Assembly: GCA_020637855.1 (NCBI GenBank)
Contig: JACKJR010000008.1
Location: 45,171-109,170, forward strand
DNA: 64,000 nt
Direction of reading: 5' to 3'
Origin: Rhodobiaceae bacterium
Lineage (GTDB): Bacteria > Pseudomonadota > Alphaproteobacteria > Rhizobiales > Tepidamorphaceae
Of the stretch, positions 18,995-27,847 are shown piece by piece. The notes below the pieces were generated by a model, which was given only the letters and a program-made list of their open reading frames with translations, did not search any database and was not told the origin of the DNA. Each line of letters opens with the position of its first letter. The stretch's first letter is position 1. Made by a program: the position numbers and the translations under genes.

Positions 18995-20434
18995 ATGGCA
19001 GACAGCTACGACGTCATCGTGATCGGGGCCGGACCGGGTGGCTATGTCACCGCGATCCGTGCCGCTCAGCTTGGTCTCAAGACAGCGGTTGTGGAGCGCG
19101 AGCATCTGGGTGGCATCTGCCTCAACTGGGGCTGCATCCCGACCAAGGCGTTGCTGCGGTCTGCCGAGATCTACCACTACATGCAGCACGCCAAGGACTA
19201 CGGCCTGTCGGTTCAGGGCGCGTCCTTCGATGCTGCTGCGGTGGTCAAGCGGTCGCGCGGGGTGTCCGGCCAGCTCAACGGTGGCGTCGGCTTCCTGCTC
19301 AAGAAGAACAAGGTCGATGTGCTGTGGGGGGAGGCGAAGATCACCAAACCCGGCGAGGTGGTTGTCTCCAAACCGGCGAAGGCTGCCATGCAGCCGCAAC
19401 ATCCGCTGCCCAAGGGCGTCAAGGAACCCGGCACTTACCAAGCCAAGCACATCATTGTCGCGACAGGCGCACGCCCGCGCGTCATTCCCGGTATCGAGCC
19501 GGACGGCAAGCAGATATGGACCTATTTCGAGGCGATGGTTCCGGAGACCATGCCGAAATCGCTTCTGGTCATGGGGTCCGGTGCGATTGGCATCGAGTTC
19601 GCCAGCTTCTACAACACCATGGGTGTTGACGTGACGGTGATCGAACTTCTGCCGCAGATCATGCCGGTGGAAGATGCCGAGATTGCAGGCATTGCCCGCA
19701 AGGCACTTGAGAAGCAAGGCATCAAGATCATGACCGATGCCAAGGTCTCGAAGGTCACGAAAAGCGCCGGCGGCGTGACCGCGACCGTGGAGACCAAGGA
19801 CGGCAAAACCCAGGACCTGAGTGCCGAAAAGCTGATTTCAGCCGTCGGTGTCGTCGGTAACATCGAGAACCTGGGGCTCGAAGCCCTTGGCGTCAAAACC
19901 GATCGCGGGTGTGTCGTCATCGATGGCTACGGGCGCTCCAGCGTTGCCGGCATCTATGCCATCGGCGATGTCGCCGGTCCGCCCATGCTGGCGCACAAGG
20001 CCGAGCACGAGGGCGTCATCTGCGTGGAAAAGATCGCAGGCCTCGATGCCCATCCGATGGACAAGCTGAAAATCCCCGGCTGTACCTATTGCCATCCGCA
20101 GGTTGCATCAGTCGGCCTGACGGAAGCCAAGGCGAAGGAAGCCGGGCACGACATCAAGGTCGGTCGCTTCCCCTTCACCGGCAACGGCAAGGCGATCGCG
20201 CTTGGCGAGCCCAATGGTTTGATCAAGACCGTGTTCGACAAGAAGACGGGGCAATTGCTCGGCGCGCACATGGTCGGTGCGGAAGTCACCGAACTGATCC
20301 AGGGTTTCGTCGTCGCCATGACCCTGGAGACGACCGAGGAAGAACTCATGCACACGGTCTTCCCGCATCCCACGCTATCTGAAATGATGCACGAGAGCGC
20401 GCTGGACGCCTATGGCCGGGCGATCCATATCTAG
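18995..20434 (+). CDS. lpdA: dihydrolipoyl dehydrogenase (E3)
   Basis: FAD flavoprotein that reoxidises dihydrolipoamide in the pyruvate dehydrogenase complex. The 479-residue protein has the FAD-binding GAGPGGYVTAIRAAQLG, the redox disulfide Cys42/Cys47 in GGICLNWGCIPTK, the NAD-binding MGSGAIGIEFASFY, the second FAD motif GIYAIGDVAGPPMLAHKAEHEG and the interface base in FPHPTLSEMMHE. About 15 residues around 125-145 (KPAKAAMQPQHPLPKGVK) form a surface insertion. Its place after pdhABC assigns it to that complex. Confidence 0.97.
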   Translation: MADSYDVIVIGAGPGGYVTAIRAAQLGLKTAVVEREHLGGICLNWGCIPTKALLRSAEIYHYMQHAKDYGLSVQGASFDAAAVVKRSRGVSGQLNGGVGFLLKKNKVDVLWGEAKITKPGEVVVSKPAKAAMQPQHPLPKGVKEPGTYQAKHIIVATGARPRVIPGIEPDGKQIWTYFEAMVPETMPKSLLVMGSGAIGIEFASFYNTMGVDVTVIELLPQIMPVEDAEIAGIARKALEKQGIKIMTDAKVSKVTKSAGGVTATVETKDGKTQDLSAEKLISAVGVVGNIENLGLEALGVKTDRGCVVIDGYGRSSVAGIYAIGDVAGPPMLAHKAEHEGVICVEKIAGLDAHPMDKLKIPGCTYCHPQVASVGLTEAKAKEAGHDIKVGRFPFTGNGKAIALGEPNGLIKTVFDKKTGQLLGAHMVGAEVTELIQGFVVAMTLETTEEELMHTVFPHPTLSEMMHESALDAYGRAIHI

Positions 20435-20473
20435 TGGCGTATCGCGGCCTGTGAATTCCAAAGGATTTGGACC

Positions 20474-20722
20474 ATGGATGCACGTTCTCTCATCATCTTC
20501 CTGCTGATCGGTCTTGTCGCCGGCTGGCTCGCCAGTTTCATTGTCGGCGGCGGCGGCCTTGTGCGTTATCTGCTGACCGGCGTCGTCGGTTCTTTCGTCG
20601 GCGGCTGGCTTGCCAGCTATTTCAATATCCGGCTTGGGATCGGCAATGCTCTGGTCGAGCAGGTCATCGTGTCGACGGTTGGCGCGATCATCGTCGTGCT
20701 GATTGCACGTCTGCTTGCCTGA
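20474..20722 (+). CDS. GlsB/YeaQ/YmgE family small membrane protein
   Basis: An 82-residue, very hydrophobic protein with three membrane segments (LIIFLLIGLVAGWLASFIVGG, LLTGVVGSFVGGWLASYFN, VIVSTVGAIIVVLIARLL). The glycine-spaced GLVAGWLAS and GSFVGGWLA pattern is that of the transglycosylase-associated/GlsB family, often stress-related. It lies between lpdA and lipA in the same direction. A role in the lipoate block is not implied by the sequence. Confidence 0.83.
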   Translation: MDARSLIIFLLIGLVAGWLASFIVGGGGLVRYLLTGVVGSFVGGWLASYFNIRLGIGNALVEQVIVSTVGAIIVVLIARLLA

Positions 20723-20740
20723 TACAGGAAACCTCCAGTT

Positions 20741-21709
20741 TTGGTCACCGTTCTCGATACCGTTTCGCCGAAGCCGGTGAAACCGCGCCATCCGGAAAAA
20801 GCACACCGGCCGGACAATCCGATCCTGCGCAAGCCGGAATGGATCAGGGTCAAGGCGCCGGGCTCGCCAGTCTACAACGAGACGGCCAAGATCGTGCGCG
20901 ACAACGGCCTTGTCACGGTATGCGAGGAAGCAGGTTGCCCGAATATCGGTGAATGCTGGTCGAAGAAACACGCGACCTTCATGATCATGGGTGAGGTGTG
21001 TACGCGCGCCTGCGCGTTCTGCAATGTGCGTACAGGTTTGCCCGATGCGCTCGACGGCGACGAGCCGGAACGCGTCGCCGAGGCGACCAAGAAACTCGGA
21101 CTGGAGCACGTTGTGATCACGTCGGTTGATCGCGACGATCTCGATGATGGCGGCGCGCGGCATTTCGCGAACGTGATCGCTGCAATCCGGAACACCAGCC
21201 CGAAGACCACCATCGAGGTGCTGACGCCTGATTTCCTGCGCAAGCCGGGCGCGGTTGAAATCGTCGTCGAGGCACAACCGGATGTGTTCAACCACAACCT
21301 TGAAACAGTGCCGTCGCTCTATCTCACGGTGCGGCCGGGAGCGCGCTACTTCCATTCGATCCGGCTGTTGCAGCGGGTCAAGGAACTCGATCCGGCCATG
21401 TTCACCAAGTCCGGCATTATGGTCGGCCTTGGCGAAGAGCGGAACGAGGTTCTGCAGCTGATGGATGATCTGCGGGTCGCCGATGTCGATTTCCTGACCA
21501 TCGGCCAGTACCTGCAGCCGACAAGAAAACACCACAAGGTCGACCGCTTCGTCCCGCCGGAAGAGTTCAAGTCCTACGAGACGATCGCCTATGCCAAGGG
21601 GTTCTCGCTGGTTTCGGCAAGCCCGTTGACGCGGTCATCGCATCACGCCGGCGATGATTTCGCGAAACTGCGGGCTGCGCGTGAAAAGGCACTTGGTGCC
21701 TCGCGCTGA
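20741..21709 (+). CDS. lipA: lipoyl synthase (radical SAM)
   Basis: Inserts two sulfurs into octanoyl groups on the lipoyl domains of proteins such as PdhB and PdhC. The 322-residue protein carries the auxiliary cluster cysteines in VCEEAGCPNIGECW and the radical-SAM cluster in CTRACAFCNVRTG; the C-terminal RSSHHAGDDF is also conserved. The start is a TTG at 20741. Its position directly after lpdA places cofactor maturation beside its targets. Confidence 0.97.
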   Translation: MVTVLDTVSPKPVKPRHPEKAHRPDNPILRKPEWIRVKAPGSPVYNETAKIVRDNGLVTVCEEAGCPNIGECWSKKHATFMIMGEVCTRACAFCNVRTGLPDALDGDEPERVAEATKKLGLEHVVITSVDRDDLDDGGARHFANVIAAIRNTSPKTTIEVLTPDFLRKPGAVEIVVEAQPDVFNHNLETVPSLYLTVRPGARYFHSIRLLQRVKELDPAMFTKSGIMVGLGEERNEVLQLMDDLRVADVDFLTIGQYLQPTRKHHKVDRFVPPEEFKSYETIAYAKGFSLVSASPLTRSSHHAGDDFAKLRAAREKALGASR

Positions 21710-21727
21710 GGTTTTCCGGAAATTGGT

Positions 21728-22186
21728 ATGAAACGCTTCTCCACCCGTCATGGGGTTTCCCATTCCGCGTCGGACATGTTCGCGCTTGTCGCGGACGTGG
21801 AAGCCTATCCTCAGTTCGTGCCGCTGTGTTCGTCGCTTCGGGTGCGCAGCCGCAACAAGGACGGGGAGGGGCGCGAACTCGTCGTCGCCGACATGACGGT
21901 TGCCTACAAACTGATCCGGGAAACCTATACGAGCCGCATCCTGCTCAATGAGCCGGCGCTGACGATCGATGTTTCCAATATCGACGGCCCCTTTGAACGG
22001 CTTGAAAACGCCTGGGCGTTTCACCCCGTGGAGGCAAACTCCTGCGAAGTCGAGTTCAATCTGATTTATGGCTTCAAGAGCCGGACCTTCGAGGCGGTAG
22101 CCGGTCTCGTCTTCGACAGGGCGTTCTCGCATTTCTCTGAAAGCTTCGAGAAACGTGCTGACGTGATCTACGGTCACGCGGTCTAA
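21728..22186 (+). CDS. START-fold RatA/COQ10-like protein
   Basis: A 152-residue polyketide-cyclase/START-domain protein. Typical motifs are RHGVSHSASDMFALVADVEAYPQF near the N-terminus and FNLIYGFKSRTFEAVAGLVFDRAFS near the C-terminus. Bacterial members resemble mitochondrial COQ10, a ubiquinone-binding chaperone; the alternative name RatA (ribosome association toxin) applies to enterobacterial relatives. It follows lipA by 18 bases in the same direction. The ubiquinone-related role is the likelier one in this context but is inferred. Confidence 0.85.
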   Translation: MKRFSTRHGVSHSASDMFALVADVEAYPQFVPLCSSLRVRSRNKDGEGRELVVADMTVAYKLIRETYTSRILLNEPALTIDVSNIDGPFERLENAWAFHPVEANSCEVEFNLIYGFKSRTFEAVAGLVFDRAFSHFSESFEKRADVIYGHAV

Positions 22187-22193
22187 ATCAGGA

Positions 22194-22694
22194 TCAGGCC
22201 GGAGCCGACTTTGCGGCTTCAAGTAACATCTTCAGCGCGTGTTCGGTCGCCAGATCGCGGATCTCGGCGCGATCGGGGGCGGTGAAATGCTTTTCAGCAT
22301 CGACGAGCCGCTCGCCCGGACCGGCGCAGGTGAAATAGACAAGGCCGACCGGTTTTTCCGCGCTGCCGCCGCCTGGGCCGGCAATTCCGGTGATTGACAC
22401 CGCGATATCCGTGCCGGCGCGCTGGCGCGCGCCTTCGGCCATGGCAAACGCCGTTTCGCTGCTGACGGCGCCGAAGCGTTCGAGGATCCCTTCAGGCACG
22501 CCGAGCATCTCGGATTTCGATGTATTCGAGTAGGTGACGAAACCGCGTTCGAAAACGTCGGAGGCGCCGACAATATCGGTCAGGGCTGCGGCCACCTTGC
22601 CGCCGGTGCACGATTCTGCTGTTGCCAACATCAAATGGCGGGCGCGGCAAGCGAGGATAACGGCGCGGGCGAGCGGTTCATGCCTTTGGGACAT
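22194..22694 (-). CDS. pncC: CinA C-terminal domain protein (nicotinamide-nucleotide amidase)
   Basis: A 166-residue stand-alone CinA C-terminal domain. Motifs are LATAESCTGGKVAAALTDI with the catalytic Ser, GFVTYSNTSK, FGAVSSETAFAMAEGAR and AVSITGIAGPGGGSAEKPVG. The family deamidates nicotinamide mononucleotide to nicotinate mononucleotide in pyridine nucleotide salvage. It lies three bases downstream of ispDF and is co-transcribed with it. It is convergent with the COQ10-like gene, seven bases away. Confidence 0.9.
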   Translation of the reverse strand: MSQRHEPLARAVILACRARHLMLATAESCTGGKVAAALTDIVGASDVFERGFVTYSNTSKSEMLGVPEGILERFGAVSSETAFAMAEGARQRAGTDIAVSITGIAGPGGGSAEKPVGLVYFTCAGPGERLVDAEKHFTAPDRAEIRDLATEHALKMLLEAAKSAPA

Positions 22695-22697
22695 GGA

Positions 22698-23921
22698 TCA
22701 GTTCTCCACGGACAAACGGATGGTTGCAAGCGCCATGGCGGCTATTCCTTCGCGGCGGCCTGTGAAGCCGAGTTGTTCCGTCGTTGTCGCCTTGACCGCA
22801 ATACGCTCTACCGCAACACCGGTCATTTCGGCGATACGGTTGCGGATTTTATCCCGGTGCGGGCCGATTTTCGGAGTTTCACATAATATCGTTGCGTCAA
22901 GAAAGGTGATTTCTCCGCCACGATTGCGCACGCGGGTTACTGCATCTTCAAGGAAAACGCTCGAATCGGCACCTTTCCACTGCGGATCGCTGGGTGGAAA
23001 ATGCGCACCTATGTCACCATCGGCAATCGCTCCATACAGCGCATCGGTAATCGCGTGCAGCAACACGTCGGCATCCGAGTGTCCCGAAAGCGCCTTGTCG
23101 TGGGGGATCTTCACGCCACCGAGGATGACGTGGTCGCCAGAAGTGAAGCGGTGGACATCGAAGCCCTGTCCGGTTCGGGTCTCCATGGGTTTGCTCATGC
23201 CTAGTTGCATTTCCGCGCGCACGAAATCGTCCGGCGTGGTGATTTTAAAGTTGCGTGGATCACCGTCGATCGTATGAACACTGATCCCGGCCCATTCGGC
23301 AATCGATGCGTCGTCGGTGAACGTAACGGATGGTTCCCTGGCTGCCTTGCGGTGGGCGGCGAGAATTTCAGAGAAGACGAAACCCTGCGGGGTCTGGGCG
23401 GCAAAGAGCTTGCTGCGGTCAGGCGTTTGCTCAACGACACCGTGGCCGGAGACCTGTTTGATGGTATCGCTGAGCGGAAGGACGGGCAGGGCGGTGCCGT
23501 GCTTTGCAATGCTCTCGATGGTCAGGCGGATCATGTCCGCGCCGACGAATGGGCGGGCGGCATCGTGAATCAGCACAAAATCTGGTTTCGCGCGTGCTTC
23601 TGCCAGCTTGTCGAGCCCGGCCAGCACGGAAGCCTGTCTGGTCGCGCCGCCTTTTGTAACGAGGACGCAGGAGGTGTCGATGCCCGCTTCATGAAAGCGA
23701 TCGTGGTCGTCGGCGCCTATTACGACCACGATGGAGGATATTTCATCACATGAAGAAAACTGCATAACACATTGTGATAAAATGTTTTCTTTTCCAACGA
23801 TTCTATATTGCTTGGGCGTGTTGCCGGCACTGCCGGACGAAGCGGCGCGCAGCCCCTTGCCGGCGGCAACAATAATGACGGCTGTATTATGCGCCGCAAT
23901 ATCGCTTTGTTTGTCTGTCAT
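22698..23921 (-). CDS. ispDF: bifunctional MEP cytidylyltransferase / cyclodiphosphate synthase
   Basis: Catalyses two steps of the non-mevalonate isoprenoid pathway. From the ATG at 23921 the protein is 407 residues. The IspD half (about 1-230) has VIIVAAGKGLRA, TPKQYR, HDAARPFV and the FTDDASIAE region. The IspF half (about 246-407) starts TRTGQGFDVHRF with metal-binding DVH, then GHSDADVLLHAITDALYGA and LGFTGRREGIAA. The open frame runs 122 codons further upstream, but the IspD domain starts only here. Fusion of the two enzymes is usual in Alphaproteobacteria. Confidence 0.95.
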   Translation of the reverse strand: MTDKQSDIAAHNTAVIIVAAGKGLRAASSGSAGNTPKQYRIVGKENILSQCVMQFSSCDEISSIVVVIGADDHDRFHEAGIDTSCVLVTKGGATRQASVLAGLDKLAEARAKPDFVLIHDAARPFVGADMIRLTIESIAKHGTALPVLPLSDTIKQVSGHGVVEQTPDRSKLFAAQTPQGFVFSEILAAHRKAAREPSVTFTDDASIAEWAGISVHTIDGDPRNFKITTPDDFVRAEMQLGMSKPMETRTGQGFDVHRFTSGDHVILGGVKIPHDKALSGHSDADVLLHAITDALYGAIADGDIGAHFPPSDPQWKGADSSVFLEDAVTRVRNRGGEITFLDATILCETPKIGPHRDKIRNRIAEMTGVAVERIAVKATTTEQLGFTGRREGIAAMALATIRLSVEN

Positions 23922-24114
23922 GGATGCTGCAATAAACCCGCCAGTGCGCGAACAGAAGCGTAAACCGGTTCCCGGCGGCACATGCCGGTAACCTATTTTC
24001 CCGAAACTATGAAGCCAGACTCTTGGGTCAGTTGTCATGGACAGCAACTGACTATAAAAGAGGCAATATGGAATTTGCTTAAATCGTAAGCAACACGGTT
24101 TCGCAGGGAAGCCT

Positions 24115-25155
24115 TTGATCCGGATTGGCCCACACAGTCTGCAGGCACGCGCCATCCTGGCTCCGATGTCAGGTATCACGGATGCGCCTTTTCGCAAGCT
24201 AGCCGTGCGCCTTGGCGCGCCGCTGGTCGTATCGGAAATGGTTGCGAGTAAAAGCCTGTGCACCGGTAATCCGGAAATGACCCTCAAGGCGGAAGCCGTC
24301 GGGGCAGGGCTTCATGTGGTTCAGATTGCCGGCCGTGAAACCCGCTGGATGGATGAGGCAACACGGCGGCTAGTGTCGTCAGGGGCCGACATCATCGACA
24401 TCAACATGGGGTGTCCTGCCCGCAAGGTCACGAATGGATATTCGGGGTCAGCGCTGATGCGCGAGCCCGTACACGCGCTGCAACTCATCGAGGCCACTGT
24501 CGCTGCGGCGGGAGAGGTGCCTGTCACGCTGAAGATGCGCCTGGGCTGGGACCACGACAATCTCAACGCACCTCAGATTGCCCGCGCCGCCGTGGATGCG
24601 GGCGTACAGGCCATAACCGTGCATGGGCGCACGCGCTGTCAGTTCTATGACGGTACGGCTGACTGGCATGCAGTCAGGGCTGTTCGCGAGGCTGTGGACG
24701 TGCCTGTGACCGTCAACGGGGATATTCGCGGTATCGATTCAGCTGCTGCGGCTCTGCAAGCGTCCGGGGCGGATGCGGTGATGATAGGGCGCGGGGTCTA
24801 CGGACGCCCTTGGGTCGTTGGCGATATCAATGCCGGGCTGACCGGCAGGGCTGCCGAAATACCGGTGTCACGCGATGCTGAGTGGGTTGCGGAAATTGCG
24901 CTGGAACATCATGACGCAATCCTCACCCACTACGGTACCACGGTCGGCGTGCGCGCGGCGCGCAAGCATCTGGGCTGGTATCTGGATACGATGCTGGGAA
25001 CGGAGCGCGCAAAACATGACCCCATGCATGCCGCAAGGCGTCATGCCGTCCTGACCGAGAAACGCCCGCAAAACGTGGCCAGACTGTTCCGCGCGTGCGT
25101 GGACGATGCGTTTGGACGAGATTTGAATTGGACAGCGCTAGGAGCGGTTGCATGA
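24115..25155 (+). CDS. dusB: tRNA-dihydrouridine synthase (NifR3-type DusB)
   Basis: FMN enzyme that reduces uridines in the tRNA D-loop. The 346-residue protein has LAPMSGITDAPFRKLA, the signature DINMGCPARKV, the MKMRLGWD strand, TVHGRTRCQFYDGTADW, and VNGDIRGIDSA with MIGRGVYGRPW at the flavin site. The start is a TTG at 24115. Its stop overlaps the ntrB start (ATGA), the classical nifR3-ntrB-ntrC arrangement. It is divergent from ispDF. Confidence 0.94.
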   Translation: MIRIGPHSLQARAILAPMSGITDAPFRKLAVRLGAPLVVSEMVASKSLCTGNPEMTLKAEAVGAGLHVVQIAGRETRWMDEATRRLVSSGADIIDINMGCPARKVTNGYSGSALMREPVHALQLIEATVAAAGEVPVTLKMRLGWDHDNLNAPQIARAAVDAGVQAITVHGRTRCQFYDGTADWHAVRAVREAVDVPVTVNGDIRGIDSAAAALQASGADAVMIGRGVYGRPWVVGDINAGLTGRAAEIPVSRDAEWVAEIALEHHDAILTHYGTTVGVRAARKHLGWYLDTMLGTERAKHDPMHAARRHAVLTEKRPQNVARLFRACVDDAFGRDLNWTALGAVA

Positions 25156-26324
25156 GCGATTTCATCCGCGCCACTCACTCCGGCACCTCGACGCCGTCAT
25201 CTGCATCGTTTCCCGAGTCGATCGTCAGTGCCTTGCCGCTGCCAGCCGTTGTGGTTGGTCCGGAGGGGCGCATCCATTTTGCCAATGATGCGGCGGAATC
25301 CTTTTTTGAAACCAGCCGCACCGTGCTGCAGCGCAGCCAGCTGGAAGCTTTCGTTCCGTTCGGCAGCCCGATGCTCTCGCTTATCGAGCAAGTCCGCAGC
25401 CGCCTGTCACCTGTGCATGAATACAAGGTCGACCTGACGACCCCGCGATCCGGCGGCGAACGTATATCCGACATCTACGCAGCACCGTTTCCCGATTGGC
25501 CCGGAGCGATCATCCTACTGCTTCAGGAGCGTTCGATTGCCGATAAGTTCGATCGCCAGCTGACGCATCGGGGCGCCGCACGCAGCGTAACCGGACTGGC
25601 GGCCATGCTGGCGCACGAGATCAAGAACCCCCTGTCGGGCATTCGTGGAGCGGCGCAGCTGCTTGAATCCACTGTTGGTGAAAATGACCGGGTTCTGACC
25701 CAGCTTATCCGCGATGAGGCCGACCGGATCGTCAAGCTGGTCGACCGCATGGAGGTGTTTTCCGATGAGCGCCCCATCGACAGGGAGCCGGTAAACATCC
25801 ACCGGGTCCTGGAGCACGTGAAGCGCATTGCCAGCAGCGGTTTTGCACAGCACATCAAGATCACTGAGAACTACGACCCATCGCTGCCGCCGGTATGGGG
25901 CAACCGCGATCAGCTCGTCCAGGTGTTCCTGAACCTGGTCAAGAATGCGGCCGAAGCGATCGGACCGGACACCAAGGACGGAGAAATTTCGCTGCTGACA
26001 GCGTTCCGGCCGGGTGTGCGGCTTTCCGTTCCCGGTACGTCCGAGCGCATTTCCCTTCCGCTTGAATTCAGTGTCCGCGACAACGGCCCGGGGATCAGCA
26101 CCGAGTTGTTGCCGCACCTGTTCGATCCGTTCGTTACCACCAAGACCTCAGGGTCCGGTCTCGGGCTTGCGTTGGTTGCCAAGATCATCGGTGACCATGG
26201 CGGCGTGATCGATTGCGAGAGCACGAAGGGACGAACCAATTTCCGTATTCTCCTGCCCAAGTTCCGTGGCGAGCATACGGACGATACCGAGCCTGACGGC
26301 GAAGAAATTGCAGAGGCAGTGTGA
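25152..26324 (+). CDS. ntrB: nitrogen regulation sensor histidine kinase NtrB
   Basis: Cytoplasmic PAS-histidine kinase of about 390 residues that controls NtrC according to nitrogen (PII) status. The PAS domain covers about residues 18-120 (PLPAVVVGPEGRIHFANDAA). The H-box LAHEIKNPLSGIRGAAQLLE contains phospho-acceptor His155. ATPase motifs include VFLNLVKNAAEAI (N-box), VRDNGPGIS (G1) and GSGLGLALVAKI (G2). The ATG at 25152 overlaps the dusB stop; its own stop overlaps the ntrC start, so the three are translationally coupled. Confidence 0.95.
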   Translation: MSDFIRATHSGTSTPSSASFPESIVSALPLPAVVVGPEGRIHFANDAAESFFETSRTVLQRSQLEAFVPFGSPMLSLIEQVRSRLSPVHEYKVDLTTPRSGGERISDIYAAPFPDWPGAIILLLQERSIADKFDRQLTHRGAARSVTGLAAMLAHEIKNPLSGIRGAAQLLESTVGENDRVLTQLIRDEADRIVKLVDRMEVFSDERPIDREPVNIHRVLEHVKRIASSGFAQHIKITENYDPSLPPVWGNRDQLVQVFLNLVKNAAEAIGPDTKDGEISLLTAFRPGVRLSVPGTSERISLPLEFSVRDNGPGISTELLPHLFDPFVTTKTSGSGLGLALVAKIIGDHGGVIDCESTKGRTNFRILLPKFRGEHTDDTEPDGEEIAEAV

Positions 26325-27763
26325 TGGCAAGCGGTACGATCCTAGTTGCCGATGACGATGCAGCCATTCGTACGGTTGTAAACCAGGCGCTTTCGCGCGC
26401 CGGCTATACAGTGCGCGCGACGGGCACGGCCTCGACGCTGTGGCGATGGGCTTCGGGCGGGGAAGGCGACATCATCATCACGGATGTGGTGATGCCCGAT
26501 GAAAACGCCTTCGACATGATTCCGCGCATTCGCAAGTCGCGCCCGGAAATGCCGATCATTGTCATGAGTGCGCAGAATACGTTCATGACGGCCATCAAGG
26601 CATCCGAACTCGGTGCATACGAGTATCTGCCCAAACCGTTCGACCTGAACGAGCTGATTTCCACTGTTGGCCGCGCGCTTGCTGTGCCGCGCAGTCGCAA
26701 TGCGTCGGCGCGCGACGAGGACAGCGAGGGCATGCCGCTGGTCGGGCGCTCACCGGCGATGCAGGAAATCTACCGCGTGCTCGCCCGTCTGATGCAGACC
26801 GATCTTACGGTGATGATTTCCGGCGAGTCCGGAACCGGCAAGGAGCTGGTTGCCAAGGCGCTGCACGATTACGGCAAGCGTGCGAAAGGCCCGTTTGTCG
26901 CAATCAACATGGCGGCGATCCCGCGCGAGCTGATTGAAGCAGAGCTGTTCGGGCATGAGAAAGGCGCATTCACCGGAGCGCAGACCCGCAACGCAGGCCG
27001 CTTCGAGCAGGCAGAGGGCGGCACGCTGTTTCTCGATGAGATCGGCGACATGCCGATGGATGCGCAAACGCGCCTTCTGCGCGTGCTGCAGCAGGGTGAG
27101 TACACAACCGTTGGCGGGCGTGTTCCCATCCGCACGGATGTGCGGATCGTTGCCGCGACCAACAAGGATCTGCGACAGCTGATCCAGCAGGGGCTGTTCC
27201 GGGAGGATCTCTACTACAGGTTGAATGTCGTACCGTTGCGGCTGCCGCCGCTTCGCGAGCGCAGCGAGGACGTTCCGGACCTCGTGCGGCATTTCTTCAC
27301 CGTGGTCGAGCGAGAAGGCTTGCCGCGCAAGCACATCGACCAATCCGCTCTGGATGCAATGAAGGCCTACAACTGGCCGGGCAATGTCCGCGAGCTGGAA
27401 AACCTGGTGCGCCGACTCGCCGCGCTTTATCCGCAAGAAACAATTACCCTCGGCATCATCGAGCAGGAATTGTCGACGTCCGAACAGGCGCCAGTCGCCA
27501 CATCCGACAATGCCGACGAGAACCTGTCGTCGTCCGTCGAGCGGCATATGAATGATTATTTCACCCAGTTCGGCGCGTCCCTGCCGCCGCCGGGCCTGTA
27601 TCATCGTGTGCTGCACGAAATCGAAATCCCGTTGATCAGTGCTGCCCTTGCGGCGACGAATGGCAACCAGATCCGGGCGGCCGAGCTTCTGGGTCTTAAT
27701 CGCAACACTTTACGCAAGAAGATACGTGATCTGGATATTCCGCTTCTGCGCGGACATAGGTGA
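26324..27763 (+). CDS. ntrC: nitrogen regulation response regulator NtrC (sigma-54 activator)
   Basis: Response regulator and sigma-54 enhancer-binding ATPase of 479 residues. The receiver domain has Asp54 in ITDVVMPDE and Lys in YLPKPFDL. The AAA+ domain shows Walker A GESGTGKELVAKAL, the sigma-54 contact loop GAFTGA, and Walker B GTLFLDEIGDMPMDAQ. The C-terminal Fis-type HTH has GNQIRAAELLGLNRNTLRKK. The ATG at 26324 is preceded in frame by GTG at 26321. All elements for activating nitrogen-assimilation promoters are intact. Confidence 0.96.
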   Translation: MASGTILVADDDAAIRTVVNQALSRAGYTVRATGTASTLWRWASGGEGDIIITDVVMPDENAFDMIPRIRKSRPEMPIIVMSAQNTFMTAIKASELGAYEYLPKPFDLNELISTVGRALAVPRSRNASARDEDSEGMPLVGRSPAMQEIYRVLARLMQTDLTVMISGESGTGKELVAKALHDYGKRAKGPFVAINMAAIPRELIEAELFGHEKGAFTGAQTRNAGRFEQAEGGTLFLDEIGDMPMDAQTRLLRVLQQGEYTTVGGRVPIRTDVRIVAATNKDLRQLIQQGLFREDLYYRLNVVPLRLPPLRERSEDVPDLVRHFFTVVEREGLPRKHIDQSALDAMKAYNWPGNVRELENLVRRLAALYPQETITLGIIEQELSTSEQAPVATSDNADENLSSSVERHMNDYFTQFGASLPPPGLYHRVLHEIEIPLISAALAATNGNQIRAAELLGLNRNTLRKKIRDLDIPLLRGHR

Positions 27764-27792
27764 TGAAAGCCGGCCACACCTGTGCCATATTC

Positions 27793-27809
27793 GCCACAAT
27801 TAGTGTGGC
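27793..27809 (+). promoter_or_regulatory. hairpin between ntrC and ntrY
   Basis: Perfect six-base stem GCCACA/TGTGGC (27793-27798 and 27804-27809) with a five-base loop ATTAG, 30 bases after the ntrC stop. No T-run follows, so it may be an operator or a weak attenuator between the two systems. Confidence 0.35.
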
Positions 27810-27847
27810 TTGAAGAGCACGATTCCGTCGAAGGTTGACGGACTGTC